A stretch of 64,000 nucleotides of DNA from Gimesia sp. (lineage in GTDB: Bacteria; Planctomycetota; Planctomycetia; Planctomycetales; Planctomycetaceae), in assembly GCF_040219335.1 (NCBI RefSeq), contig NZ_JAVJSQ010000031.1:1-64000 (forward strand). Direction: 5' to 3'. Within the stretch, counting starts at the first letter, position 1, and the number at the start of each line of letters is the position of its first letter. Under the pieces are notes generated by a model. That model was not told the origin of the DNA. It saw nothing but the letters and a program-made list of their open reading frames with translations, and did not search any database. The translations under genes and the position numbers were made by a program. Shown here piece by piece: positions 51,355 through 60,317 of the stretch.

Positions 51355-53969
51355 GATTGGCTTCCCTTCGCTGCTGCAACAGGTTCGGTTCCCAGAAAAA
51401 TGCGGCTCTGAACCAGCGCCAGCAGTAAATCGCGAACCCGATATTGATCGGCCTTGCATTGATCGAGAATGGATTCAATCACGGGTCGATCCGAAAAGCG
51501 AACCGGGGTGCCCGTGGCATAGAGGGTCAACTGCTGTAGAAAGTTCCGGGCCAGCTGCCGCGGGTTCTGCACCAGCAACTGTTTTAATTCCTGGATGTTC
51601 TGAAACGCACGACCATCGCGCAACTGACCACCGGCGTCTACGGGACCAGCAATGAAATAAGCATAATCGTGGCCGGCTCGATCGATGCCTGTCACTTTTT
51701 CCCCCCGCCCGAGACTGCGATACCGATTCCGCCAGGCCCCCATGATATCGTAATTTTCCAGTGCAAAGCCGACCGGATCAAAGCGGGCATGGCAGTTCGC
51801 ACAGACCGGATCGCGCGTGTGTTGCGCCAGTTGGTTGCGGATGGTCTTCGCCCCCCGAATGTCGGGTTCGACCGCAGGCACCGACGGCGGTGGCGGAGGC
51901 GGAGGTTCGCCCATAATTCGCTCCATGATCCAGGCGCCCCGAATCACAGGTGAGGTCGTCGTCCCGTTCGCTGTCACTTTCAGGATCGCCCCCTGGGTGA
52001 TCAATCCGCCGTACGGGCTCTCTGCAGGTAACGCAACACGACGGAGCCTGGATCCTTCCAGCGGCGGCAGATCGTAATGCCGGGCCAGTCGGTCGTTCGC
52101 AAAGATAAAATCGGTCTGCACCAGCGCAGTAATCGGCAGGTTCTCTTCAAGCAGATAGCGGAAGAAAGCACGCGTCTCCAGCGCCAGGGAATCGATCAGG
52201 TAATCATCGAAACGATATTCGGGATAGAGCCGCGCATCGGGTTCATCCTGCCGGATGTCTTTCAGCGATAGCCAGTAATCCGTGAAGTTGTTCACAAACG
52301 CCTCGGATGATTCCGCCTTCAGCAGGCGTTCTGTTTCTGAGCGCAATACCGTCGGCTGCAGCAGATCACCGTCAGCCACATGCGACTTCAACTCGCCATC
52401 AGGACAGGTATTCCCCAGGAAGTGTGACAACCGGGACGCCACCGCGTAAGGTAACTGCTCAGAATTCTGCTGGGGCTCAGGCAGGTACAGGTACTGTCCC
52501 GAACAGAGAAAGGCGCTATACCCCGAGAGCAGTGACTCTGCAAGCGGTTCCCCCCGCTTCAGTTCTCCCAGCACCAGTCGTTCATAAACCTGGATTACCT
52601 CTTCCGGAGTGGGCTCCCGCTCGGCCTGTTTAATAAATCGTCTGAGCAGCCTGCGTGCTTCCTGATCAGGTTGCTCTGTCACCAGTTCTACAGGCAGAGC
52701 TCCTTTTTGTGTCGCACGAATCGGTAGATCTCCAAACAGCCGACGATGTGAAGCGGGCGGCCAGACTTCGGAATCGAGGGGGCCGGTAATCTCCAGCCAC
52801 TGAAAGGCAACACCGGGGTGCCCGCCTTCCGGCCGTGGGGGAAAGTCATAGTAGAGCGGTGCATTGGGTGGATTGATCGCCCGGGGAACCGGCAGTCCCA
52901 GCAGACTGTACTCGAAGGTCTCGTTCTGTTTCAGTCGGATCGTCGTCTCATAGATCGTGGGCTCCGGTTGAATGTCCAGAATCTCTTTTGTGGCCCGCAC
53001 GTCGCCGGAGACATCCGCCCCCGACCGTTTACGCGCGCGGAAGTTCATGGGAATCGAAGACTGAGCCGGCTTGAGACTGAAATCCCGTAACTGTCGCACC
53101 GCACGGGCTGAAAATCGCAGTCGATAAGTGCCGGGCTGTACCGCTTTGAACTGATCGGGGTAACCATAGTAAGGCCAGGAGGCAGAACGAAAGATGGCAA
53201 GTTCCATTGCCGGATCATGGCTGTTCTCCTTGCGGATCCGGTTCAGGTCCGCCATCGAGAGAGGCACCAGTTTCGAATCCTTCGCATAGAACATCGCCTC
53301 CCGTTCCCCAAAGGTTTGTGCAGTTAAAAACATCCGCGTGGCCGGCAATCGTTCCTGTTTTCGGGGCCGGGGTTTGACTCCTGAAGCGACCGCCTGCCGC
53401 AATGCAGCATCGGCGGCATCGAGATAGGCTTCCAGTTGAATCCGGGACATGTCCAGCACTTCCGCCACCTTGTTACAATGCAGACGTTCCCGGTCGGCGG
53501 GCAGCATGTCGCGGATATCCAGTTCGGGTAACCGGAGCAGATCACGCAGGTTCTGTTCATACTCCTGACGCGTCAGCCGCCGCATAGGTCCCCGTCCGTG
53601 GTTACTGACTTCCGCCTGATCAACCTGCAGCAGCGCTCGCGACAACGACTCAAGTAACGCCTGCCGATTCTCCGCGGACAGGTCTGCCGGATCGGGGGGC
53701 ATTTCCCCCGCCGCGATTCGATCATAGATCTGAACCCAGCGGTGGCGAGCCGTTTTGTCTTTCAGGTCGAACGAGATCTGCTGCAGATCCAGTTTTGCCT
53801 CTGCCGATTCTCCCGAATGACAGTCCACACAGGTTGACTTCAGCAGTGTACGCTCATTTTGTCCAATACCAGCCGGGACCGCATCAGCAGCCTCGGCTTC
53901 ACAATACGCTGTTATTATCAGGAAAGCACACGCCAGAAACCACGCGAACATAGACGAGACTTCAATCAT
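51351..53969 (-). CDS. exported multi-domain cytochrome-type DUF1592 protein
   Basis: About 872 residues from the ATG at 53969 (MIEVSSMFAWFLACAFLII...); another ATG at 53951 is possible. A signal peptide ends near CEAEAA. A first heme-binding CVDCHSGE follows at once, as expected in a planctomycete PSD1-like protein. The order then is DUF1587 (MRRLTRQEYEQNLRDLLRL), DUF1595, DUF1592 (residues about 480-610), DUF1588 (ANDRLARHYDLPPLEGSRLRRV, with GGLITQGAILKVTANGTTTSPVIRGAWI) with a second CANCHARFDPVGFALENYD heme site, and DUF1585 at the end. Such proteins are thought to be exported c-type cytochromes; reactions are unknown. Partner of the DUF1552 protein encoded directly downstream. Confidence 0.9.
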   Translation of the reverse strand: MIEVSSMFAWFLACAFLIITAYCEAEAADAVPAGIGQNERTLLKSTCVDCHSGESAEAKLDLQQISFDLKDKTARHRWVQIYDRIAAGEMPPDPADLSAENRQALLESLSRALLQVDQAEVSNHGRGPMRRLTRQEYEQNLRDLLRLPELDIRDMLPADRERLHCNKVAEVLDMSRIQLEAYLDAADAALRQAVASGVKPRPRKQERLPATRMFLTAQTFGEREAMFYAKDSKLVPLSMADLNRIRKENSHDPAMELAIFRSASWPYYGYPDQFKAVQPGTYRLRFSARAVRQLRDFSLKPAQSSIPMNFRARKRSGADVSGDVRATKEILDIQPEPTIYETTIRLKQNETFEYSLLGLPVPRAINPPNAPLYYDFPPRPEGGHPGVAFQWLEITGPLDSEVWPPASHRRLFGDLPIRATQKGALPVELVTEQPDQEARRLLRRFIKQAEREPTPEEVIQVYERLVLGELKRGEPLAESLLSGYSAFLCSGQYLYLPEPQQNSEQLPYAVASRLSHFLGNTCPDGELKSHVADGDLLQPTVLRSETERLLKAESSEAFVNNFTDYWLSLKDIRQDEPDARLYPEYRFDDYLIDSLALETRAFFRYLLEENLPITALVQTDFIFANDRLARHYDLPPLEGSRLRRVALPAESPYGGLITQGAILKVTANGTTTSPVIRGAWIMERIMGEPPPPPPPSVPAVEPDIRGAKTIRNQLAQHTRDPVCANCHARFDPVGFALENYDIMGAWRNRYRSLGRGEKVTGIDRAGHDYAYFIAGPVDAGGQLRDGRAFQNIQELKQLLVQNPRQLARNFLQQLTLYATGTPVRFSDRPVIESILDQCKADQYRVRDLLLALVQSRIFLGTEPVAAAKGSQS

Positions 53970-54059
53970 AGTCCGTGTTCCCACAGCGCATTTACATTGG
54001 TCCAGAGAGCGGTCAGGCAGAACCCGGGATTCAGGATACGAATGAAACACGGACACAAA

Positions 54060-54512
54060 TCACTCCCCCGACGGTTGAGAATCGGACTTTAATTCAAAGT
54101 CCAGTTGCAGACTCTGATCGGCTTTGATATCTGCAGTTAACTGACTCTGCTCGTTATAAATCGCAGGCAGGTATTGTTCGGTCTCCTTTATACCGTACTT
54201 CTCATACGGCTTCCCTGTCCAGCGGGAGGCGTGAATTTCCACCCGCTTATTCCCGATCGGAACGTTGACGAGATACTCTCCCTGTTCAATTTTACCCTGG
54301 GCAGAATGCGTCGAATTATCTGCGGAAACAAAGGTAATCGTCCCCTCAGGCAGGGGTTCTCCATCCAGTTGAATCATACCGCTGACCTCCGACTCATTCG
54401 GACCGGCCCCGCCGGAACAGCCGCTGATCAACAGCAGACACAGAAGGGAAACCGGCCTCACAAAACGCCTGTTGAATCTCGCGCTGAACAACATTTCGTT
54501 TAATGCTCCCAT
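54060..54512 (-). CDS. small lipoprotein, carboxypeptidase-regulatory-like
   Basis: 150 residues. Signal peptide VRPVSLLCLLLISGC with lipobox LISGC. The mature part is one beta-sandwich: VSGMIQLDGEPLPEGTITFVSAD, then YLVNVPIGNKRVEIHASRWTG and ADQSLQLDFELKSD. This resembles the lipoprotein downstream of the other DUF1559 gene (39706-40155) in size and position. It starts 16 nt after the DUF1559 stop and ends 91 nt before the DUF1592 gene, so a four-gene leftward operon (DUF1559, lipoprotein, DUF1592, DUF1552) is likely. Function unknown. The start could also be the second Met (MLFSARF), six residues later. Confidence 0.8.
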   Translation of the reverse strand: MGALNEMLFSARFNRRFVRPVSLLCLLLISGCSGGAGPNESEVSGMIQLDGEPLPEGTITFVSADNSTHSAQGKIEQGEYLVNVPIGNKRVEIHASRWTGKPYEKYGIKETEQYLPAIYNEQSQLTADIKADQSLQLDFELKSDSQPSGE

Positions 54513-54527
54513 GTGAAAGAGACCTGC

Positions 54528-55472
54528 TTAAAATTCGTTTATGACTTCCTGACCGGCGCGGGTTCCCAGCCCCTGGTAGGTGGCGCGATCAATATTTTCA
54601 GAAATAAAGCGGACCGCACCATCGGCCAGCAGACCATGTACTCCCCCTGTATGATAGCTGCGGGCAAACGTGCGACTGTTCGTGGTACTGTCCGCCCCGC
54701 AGGGAGCATGCGGAATTTCCAGACAGGCGATTAACACATCACCTACATTCGTATTCGGCGTTTCCAGTGTTGTGATAAACGTTCCCATGCAGCGGGGATT
54801 CATCAGTCGGCCGCGCACATCATGCTTGGAACTGTCGGCTGAGAGAATAATCTCGCTGGCCATCAGGGTCGTAGAAGCACCATCGGTCAGATCACGCAGC
54901 CGCGTACGGGAACGCGAATAAAACATGCCATTCAACTGCGTGTAACTGTTTACGGGTCCAAAGTGCGTCGATCCGGAACAGACTGCATAATTTCCGTGGA
55001 ATCCCTGTGAACCGTTACTGGTGGGACTCGTCTGACCATAGGTCACATTTTTCGGCCCTGCCGGATCGCTGGGACACATCATCATCGGTACGATCGACTC
55101 TTTCCTGCTCCAGTAGATGGCACCGGTCCGCGCTGAGTTCTGCTGCTCTTCCATGAATTCGTTGTACAAGGCCCCCTGTTCGATATAGGGCAGAATCATC
55201 GGATACCAGCCGGTATTGTCTGTCGGTGGACGGGGGGATCCCGGCAGATCTCCATTGGTCGGGTTGATCATGCCAAAGGGAAACACCTGGAAGGTATCGT
55301 GGTAATTGTGCAGCGCCAGTCCCAGTTGTTTCAGATTGTTCTTACACTGACTGCGACGTGCCGCTTCCCGCGCTTGTTGCACAGCCGGAAGCAGGAGCGC
55401 AATTAATATGGCGATGATGGCAATCACCACCAGCAGTTCGATCAACGTGAATCCTCGTCTCCCGCGAAACAT
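54528..55472 (-). CDS. DUF1559 pilin-like protein 2
   Basis: 314 residues. The N-terminal prepilin-like segment is [20 protein letters not shown], followed by [30 protein letters not shown]. These residues are nearly the same as in the DUF1559 protein at 38611. The C-terminal signature is [24 protein letters not shown] lipoprotein gene follows 15 nt downstream, as in the first pair. In contrast to the first DUF1559 gene I found no -24/-12 element within 125 nt upstream. GGAGAC lies 5-10 nt before the ATG. Exported; assembly into filaments is an inference from the N-terminus. Confidence 0.92.
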   Translation of the reverse strand: MFRGRRGFTLIELLVVIAIIAILIALLLPAVQQAREAARRSQCKNNLKQLGLALHNYHDTFQVFPFGMINPTNGDLPGSPRPPTDNTGWYPMILPYIEQGALYNEFMEEQQNSARTGAIYWSRKESIVPMMMCPSDPAGPKNVTYGQTSPTSNGSQGFHGNYAVCSGSTHFGPVNSYTQLNGMFYSRSRTRLRDLTDGASTTLMASEIILSADSSKHDVRGRLMNPRCMGTFITTLETPNTNVGDVLIACLEIPHAPCGADSTTNSRTFARSYHTGGVHGLLADGAVRFISENIDRATYQGLGTRAGQEVINEF

Positions 55473-55598
55473 GAGCGTCTCCTTGATGAATAGAAGATAA
55501 ATTCCTTAGCCGGCTGCAGGAACAGCAACGAAACGTATGCGGCTGATATATGAGATGACAAATCGAATCTGATCTGGATTCAGTACGTGCTCCTGCTT

Positions 55599-56309
55599 TC
55601 AATTTTGTATAGCTTCAGTTTCCGGTATCCGGCGCACAAAAATGCCTTCGACGGCCCGCTCACACGTGCCTTTCAAATGACGCTCCATCGCCGCCCCGGC
55701 CGCATCTTTATCACGTTGCAGTATCGCTTCCAGAACCTGCAGATGCTCAGTGAGAATCTGATCCAGGTAAGGCTCCCAGTCTTTGAGCAAAACGCGAATC
55801 ATATGCATCAGTCGATCGTAGCGCTGCAGTTCGGTCTTCAATCGCCTGATTCCGGATGCCTTGACGATCGCGGTATGGGTACGCTGGTCGTTGTCCGAAC
55901 AAAGCAGACTCCAGTCCGCTCCGCGCGGTCCCTGTTGTAATGCCTTGGTTTCCTCCAGCAACTGTCGAATTTCCTCCAGGTCGGCGCACTCACAGGCACA
56001 GCGGGCTGATTCCACTTCGAGAATCCGCCGGATATGGTACATCTCGCGTATTTCAGAAATCCCCAGAGGTGTCACAACTGCCCCGCGATTGGGAATCATC
56101 TCGACGACTCCAATCCCGCTCAATTCAACAATCGCTTCGCGAACCGGCGTGCTGCTGACGCCAAACCGTTGTGCCAGGTGCTGTACTTTGAGTCGCGTTC
56201 CCGAGGGGTATTCGCCTGTAAATATCGAGAGCAGTATCTGACTGAAAATATCCAGTCGTAACGTGCTGACGGGCAGGAGCCGGGTTGCTTCAGGAGTCGA
56301 TGTGCTCAT
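55599..56309 (-). CDS. GntR/FadR-family transcriptional regulator
   Basis: 236 residues. The N-terminal winged helix (residues about 20-90) has LLSIFTGEYPSGTRLKVQHLAQRFGVSSTPVREAIVEL, the classical GntR pattern, with SSTPVREA as recognition segment. The C-terminal FCD domain (residues about 95-225) is helical, with MYHIRRILEVESARCACE and NDQRTHTAIVKASG and later HL. Such domains bind small carboxylic acids, often with a metal ion. The upstream short-chain dehydrogenase is on the same strand, 323 nt away, and is a possible target. A perfect 16-bp palindrome lies 86 nt upstream (56395-56410), a good candidate for its own operator. Confidence 0.9.
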   Translation of the reverse strand: MSTSTPEATRLLPVSTLRLDIFSQILLSIFTGEYPSGTRLKVQHLAQRFGVSSTPVREAIVELSGIGVVEMIPNRGAVVTPLGISEIREMYHIRRILEVESARCACECADLEEIRQLLEETKALQQGPRGADWSLLCSDNDQRTHTAIVKASGIRRLKTELQRYDRLMHMIRVLLKDWEPYLDQILTEHLQVLEAILQRDKDAAGAAMERHLKGTCERAVEGIFVRRIPETEAIQN

Positions 56310-56632
56310 CTGGTTTTGCCTGTTTTTCCTCGTGTAGAGGGGTTCCGCATTTCCGTAACCCCTCTCGAAACGTGCGTAGCCTGTTCATTTCTACGCATAA
56401 TGCATTATGCATTATATATAATATTAACTTTCGGACTGTCAATCATAAATTAGAAAATCAGCGGGCAACCGGGAACGGAATTACCGGAAGTGTAGACAGG
56501 GGAGAATCTTCAGACGATTCCCGGAAGCACATGAAATCGTCATATCCCAAGAACGATGAACACAACGGGTGCGATGAAAAGCTGCAGAGAGCCGCTTTGA
56601 GCAGGTGAGGATAAATTTCACACTGCGGGCTG
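56310..56632. other. 323-nt intergenic region upstream of the FadR-like regulator
   Basis: No gene. Its centre is the palindrome at 56395-56410 followed by an AT-rich run (TATATATAATATTAA), a likely promoter/operator. A GG/GC pair at 56346-56361 has sigma-54 spacing but poor flanks and was rejected. Confidence 0.6.
56395..56410. promoter_or_regulatory. perfect 16-bp palindrome, probable regulator operator
   Basis: GCATAATGCATTATGC reads the same on both strands, and the half ATGCATTAT recurs just after it. It lies 86 nt before the FadR-like gene. Size and symmetry suit a GntR-family dimer; the binding is inferred. Confidence 0.55.
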
Positions 56633-57511
56633 TTATGCAGCCTTCGATGAGAAATCAGCAGACCCTTCGAACTGCTGTTCGGCCTGAAGCGCCAGCTCCT
56701 GTGCCTTCTTCTTCATGCGTCGACGGCGGCCGAATCGAAAAGCAAGATCCAATGACCAGGGCGCAATCCGCTTCAGATAATAAAGCACATAGGCCACCCA
56801 GCCCACCAGGCAAATTCCCTGATCACGGTAGATGGCTTTGACCGCTTTCTGCGCCACCAATTCGGGGGTCGTACAAATCCAGCGGGGAGGAATCGGGGTC
56901 TGCTTGCCGTCTCGTCCTGACGGAGCCACTTCAAACAGACGTGTCGTCACCGGTCCGGGACAGATGGCGGAGACGCCCAGTCCCTGTCGGCTGTATTCGG
57001 CGCGAAGTGCTTCACTGAAACCCAGCAGGCCATATTTACTGACCTGGTAAGCACTGAATCGATTGCCTTGAACGAGGCCGCAAATGCTGGAAACGTTGAC
57101 TATATGAGCTTCGGGGCGGTTTAACAGACTGGGAAGTAGCTCTCGTGTAATCTGGATTGGTGCCAGCAGATTGATACCCAGAAGCCAGTCCCACTGTTCT
57201 GCGGTCATCGTGTGCGTCGGACCGTAGAAGGCAACGCCCGCGTTATTCACCAGAATATCGACACCGTCCCAGGTACTCAGCACTTCCTGCATCGTGGCGG
57301 TAATCTGATGTGAGTCGGTCAGATCACAGCGTCGGCTGATGACCTTCACGCCCAGCAAAGATGCCGTTTCCTCCGTATCTGCTAGACCACTTTCATCGAC
57401 ATCCAGCAGAAACAGATCCACACCTTCCGCAGCCAGCTGCAATGCAATCTCTCTGCCGATCCCCGCAGCGGCACCGGTGATGAGTGCTGTTTTACCTATT
57501 AAATTCTGCAT
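56633..57511 (-). CDS. short-chain dehydrogenase/reductase
   Basis: 292 residues from the ATG at 57511 (MQNLIGKTALITGAAAGIG), where an SDR normally begins; an upstream in-frame start at 57613 would add 34 unneeded residues. The nucleotide-binding motif TGAAAGIG, NNAG (VDILVNNAGV), catalytic Ser in NVSSICG and YQVSK are all present, so it is a classical SDR. The tail (residues about 250-292) contains a hydrophobic segment (GWVAYVLYYLKRIAPWSL) that could associate with membrane, followed by a basic RFGRRRRMKKKAQE. Substrate unknown; similar enzymes reduce ketones or alcohols of lipids. It lies before the FadR-like gene on the same strand. Confidence 0.88.
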   Translation of the reverse strand: MQNLIGKTALITGAAAGIGREIALQLAAEGVDLFLLDVDESGLADTEETASLLGVKVISRRCDLTDSHQITATMQEVLSTWDGVDILVNNAGVAFYGPTHTMTAEQWDWLLGINLLAPIQITRELLPSLLNRPEAHIVNVSSICGLVQGNRFSAYQVSKYGLLGFSEALRAEYSRQGLGVSAICPGPVTTRLFEVAPSGRDGKQTPIPPRWICTTPELVAQKAVKAIYRDQGICLVGWVAYVLYYLKRIAPWSLDLAFRFGRRRRMKKKAQELALQAEQQFEGSADFSSKAA

Positions 57512-57624
57512 CGCTCCATTCGCCTCGTTTAACCGAAACCCTCCCTGTTTCGAGAAGCGGGAGTTTACGCGATCGGGCGAAATGGGTAAAGACATCTCCG
57601 CAGGCCCAGACAATGATCATTCAG

Positions 57625-57834
57625 TCACTCATCAACGCCGGAATCTGCTTCGATCACTTCATGCAGCTGTTTCAGCACAAAATGGGGGTCGAGCCCCATC
57701 TGTCGGCAGACATAATCCAGTGATTTCCCCTGGCAGGACTGATCGATCCCCAGAGATTCAAGTACCCCCTGCACTTCGGGATGCTCAATCACCCATTCAA
57801 CGACACTGGATTCAAGTTCAAGACTGGTCATCAT
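57625..57834 (-). CDS. stand-alone DUF542/ScdA-N-like protein
   Basis: About 69 residues. I start at 57834 because GGGAAG lies directly upstream; a start at 57864 has no good binding site. The sequence VVEWVIEHPEVQGVLESLGIDQSCQGKSLDYVCRQMGL is that of the N-terminal domain of RIC/ScdA/YtfE, the iron-sulfur cluster repair proteins. In that family the loop usually reads CC or CCGG and is followed by a hemerythrin-like iron domain. Here only one Cys (QSCQGK) stands in the loop, with another 9 residues later, and no second domain follows. It may be a thiol-based partner or an accessory. Role unknown. Confidence 0.7.
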   Translation of the reverse strand: MMTSLELESSVVEWVIEHPEVQGVLESLGIDQSCQGKSLDYVCRQMGLDPHFVLKQLHEVIEADSGVDE

Positions 57835-57934
57835 TTTCTTCCCTGGTACGGGACCGCGGTTCATCAGAGAAACCTGATTTACATTCTATGATAGCAAATC
57901 TGCCGCGGAATCAAACGCGTGTTTCTCTCGGGGC

Positions 57935-58402
57935 TCAGGAAGCCAGCGCGTCCCGCTTTTCCTGAATCAGTTTGATATGGTGCGGGATATGCCCCGTGAT
58001 CCGGTCGAGCAGAGTCCACAGCGACAATTCCCCATCACGGGTATGAATGCCCGTGCGTTCGAACTGAGCCGGTTCCAATGTCTTCAGGATTCGTCCCATA
58101 TGATTCCGTACCGCGGAAATCAGCTGCAGTTCCTCTTCCAGATCGCGCTGCTCATACGCCAGTTTTTCAGCGAACTGATCGGGATCGCCTCCCGGCAATG
58201 GTGGATTCTCTTCTACCAGCACCCACTTCATCCGGTCCGCATACACAGGTTCGAAGTCCGCGATGTGACAGACCACCTGTCGCGTCGACCATTTTCCGGG
58301 AATTGGGGCAGCATCCAGTTCAGCGTCAGTCATCCCCTCGATGGCCTGTCGTAATTGTTCCGGTCCGGCCAGGTAGTCTTCGATCCGCTGTCTGATATCC
58401 AT
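57935..58402 (-). CDS. DinB-family protein
   Basis: 155 residues, four-helix bundle of the DinB/YfiT-like superfamily. The three metal-binding histidines are visible: one in VCHIADFE (helix 2) and two in HIPHHIKLI (helix 4). [30 protein letters not shown] is the standard opening of the DinB_2 type. Members include metal-dependent thiol transferases (bacillithiol, mycothiol) and other stress enzymes; the thiol used in planctomycetes is not known to me, so I do not assign a reaction. The neighbours (a thiol-like small protein, a dehydrogenase and an oxygenase) would fit a stress or detoxification group, but I see no common promoter. Confidence 0.85.
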   Translation of the reverse strand: MDIRQRIEDYLAGPEQLRQAIEGMTDAELDAAPIPGKWSTRQVVCHIADFEPVYADRMKWVLVEENPPLPGGDPDQFAEKLAYEQRDLEEELQLISAVRNHMGRILKTLEPAQFERTGIHTRDGELSLWTLLDRITGHIPHHIKLIQEKRDALAS

Positions 58403-58535
58403 ATGAGGTGCTCCTGCAGAATGTGTGACGGGAGTGAAATCGGTTGATCACTGCTGGTGTCGATTATGGGGATCTTATTCCCGTTCATCAACTCTGGCAG
58501 CGGTCAGGAGTACAAAACCGGTTCACTCCCCGTCA

Positions 58536-59282
58536 TTACCTGCGGGGCGGACGCTGTCTGCTGCCGAACTCGGATTTACCGATGCCCCCCTTGATGGTGC
58601 CATCCGGATTTTCTTCTGCGGTTTTCCCCAGAATGATATCAAAGTTCGCAGCCAGCTCTCCCAGCTTCGAATCGGGCAGCGGTTTGAAATCGACCAGAAT
58701 CGTTTCCCGCTGCTGAGGATCGCGGATCTGACGGTAGACGCCATCTTCCGCATTCATCTCGTGCCCTTTGACCAACAGCTGCGTAGTCAGAATCCGGTGT
58801 CCGTTCTGACTGATGGCAACATGTATGTGCGGCGTACGGAATCCCCGCCCCGCCCGATAGGGAACCGGCTTGATCGTGCGGAAATAATACTTCCCCTTAG
58901 AATCAGTCAGGAAGCGGCCGTAGCCCTGAAAGTTGCCGTCACGCCCCTCTTTATTTTCGCCACGCGTGTGAATGTAAGAGGCTTTGTTGTCCACCTGCCA
59001 GATTTCGACAAACGCATTCCGCAGGGGATTCCCTTTGCTGTCCAGAACTTTGCCAGTCAGGTGCGTGACCTCTCCCACCGCAGGCGTGATGGAATCGTTA
59101 ATCACCAGCAGGTCATTGTCCGTATCCAGGGGCATCCGATCCGGGTAGAACGGTCCTTCGGTCATGGATGGCGTCCGGATCAGTTCCTCTGCCATCAACC
59201 CGGGGGTGGTAAACGCCGCCAGGCTGAAAGAAGACCATTTAAGAAAATCCCGCCGACCAGCGCTTGTCGATTGACGTTGCAT
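58536..59282 (-). CDS. Tat-exported intradiol ring-cleavage dioxygenase
   Basis: 248 residues, like the beta subunit of protocatechuate 3,4-dioxygenase. The N-terminus has a twin-arginine signal (GRRDFLKWSSFSLAAF), so this enzyme is exported, unlike the classical cytosolic enzymes. The ferric iron ligands are in place: Tyr103 (ASYIHTRG), Tyr142 (VPYRAGRG), His152 and His154 (TPHIHV). Other landmarks are TEGPFYPD near the N-terminus and GNPLRNAFVEIWQVDNKA. The family cleaves catechol rings between the two hydroxyls. In planctomycetes such exported dioxygenases may act on plant- or algae-derived aromatics, or on other substrates; no partner alpha subunit lies nearby. The C-terminal 25 residues are basic and Gly-rich. 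Confidence 0.9.
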   Translation of the reverse strand: MQRQSTSAGRRDFLKWSSFSLAAFTTPGLMAEELIRTPSMTEGPFYPDRMPLDTDNDLLVINDSITPAVGEVTHLTGKVLDSKGNPLRNAFVEIWQVDNKASYIHTRGENKEGRDGNFQGYGRFLTDSKGKYYFRTIKPVPYRAGRGFRTPHIHVAISQNGHRILTTQLLVKGHEMNAEDGVYRQIRDPQQRETILVDFKPLPDSKLGELAANFDIILGKTAEENPDGTIKGGIGKSEFGSRQRPPRR

Positions 59283-59458
59283 TACATGCTCCCTGTCTCT
59301 CAGAGTTAAAAAAGTTTATCTGTCAACCATTTTAACATTTAACGGGTATTTTCGGCGAATGTTTCGTCAAAAAAAGCGATTTCCGGCAAATTCCCAGAAA
59401 GATCATCCATCCACAATGGCGGATTTCTTCCGACTTTAAGTATCCCTGTAACGTCCGG

Positions 59459-59875
59459 TCAGAACTGGGCAGTCAGCTCTTTCATAAGGTCTACGTCAAA
59501 GGTGTTTGGAATGGTCACGAGCAGCGTATTATGCCCGTCGTCTTCGAATTTGAGAGAATTACGGGGCATGTTTCCGCCAGCAGCTTTAACGAGAATCACG
59601 TTCTTATCCCGGATCAGGAAAAAATGATCTTCCAGCCCCTCTTCACCGACAGTCACAAAGTTGAGCACCCCTTTCTTAAACCTCACAGACTGTACGCGAT
59701 GGAAGAACGTCGTTTTTGCCAGGGGATGCTTTGTCTCAGCATTGAGAGCGTTATGCCGAGTGGGGAGTTCAACGACGCCCGGCGTGGCGTCGGGTGGGTC
59801 TTCGCTCAGAAAAAGGACAGACAGGCAGAACAGGATTACGATCAACGATGAAGTGGTGGTGAGCATATCTTTCAT
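59459..59875 (-). CDS. small exported or membrane-anchored protein of unknown function
   Basis: About 138 residues from the ATG at 59875 (MKDMLTTTSSLIVILFCLSVLFL); GGGGA nine bases upstream supports it, while an ATG at 59884 is also open. It has one hydrophobic N-terminal segment, either signal or anchor. The rest is mostly beta strand: FHRVQSVRFKKGVLNFVTVG, FFLIRDKNVILVKAAGG and NTLLVTIPNTFDV. No family recognised. Compared with nearby genes it is relatively rich in Phe, Val and Lys. It is leftward and stands 176 nt from the dioxygenase gene. Confidence 0.55.
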   Translation of the reverse strand: MKDMLTTTSSLIVILFCLSVLFLSEDPPDATPGVVELPTRHNALNAETKHPLAKTTFFHRVQSVRFKKGVLNFVTVGEEGLEDHFFLIRDKNVILVKAAGGNMPRNSLKFEDDGHNTLLVTIPNTFDVDLMKELTAQF

Positions 59876-59884
59876 TAAAGCCAT

Positions 59885-60317
59885 TCCCCACTTTCGGTGC
59901 CCGCGAAAGTTGATTGAAGTGAAAGTTCAAATGGATTACCCGTACTACGAAACTGCTGTTCTCAGTAAATCACTCCTGTAAGACAATATTCAGATCCCGT
60001 GAGTTGCACGTTTTTGTGCATCATTTCCATTTTTTTATTAATCTCAGTAAGTCGCTGTCAGAGTTGTGATTGCCAGCTGACAAATGGAAGTTCGCCGGTT
60101 AGGGATCAATCTTAAAAAAAGAAGCGACTTTTTCTGTCATTCGTGAAATCAGCCAGCAGCGAAACATTGTCTCCCGGATTCCGCTGGTTACTACTCCCGC
60201 CAGCAGACGTTTGTTAAGATGGCGAAAGAAAATGCGAACTGACCAACGGCCCCTGTGGGATTTCGGGGCTGTGATTCAAACTTATCCCTCGCTCATCTTG
60301 AAATAAGGAACTGCACC
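59885..60317. other. 433-nt intergenic region
   Basis: No gene. TGCAC-N6-GTGCA at 60005-60020 is a small inverted repeat. I saw no clear promoter elements. The in-frame extension from 60255 to the DUF3500 start is judged leader. Confidence 0.5.

Noticed and set aside
55008-55018. fourth copy of the AACCGTTAC motif
   Set aside because: The AACCGTTAC inside the DUF1559 2 coding sequence lacks the final CAA match and lies within a gene; taken as chance.
56346-56361. sigma-54-like element before the FadR-like gene
   Set aside because: Reading leftward it gives GGGTTACGGAAATGCG, which lacks TGGCA and TTGC; only the GG/GC step matches.
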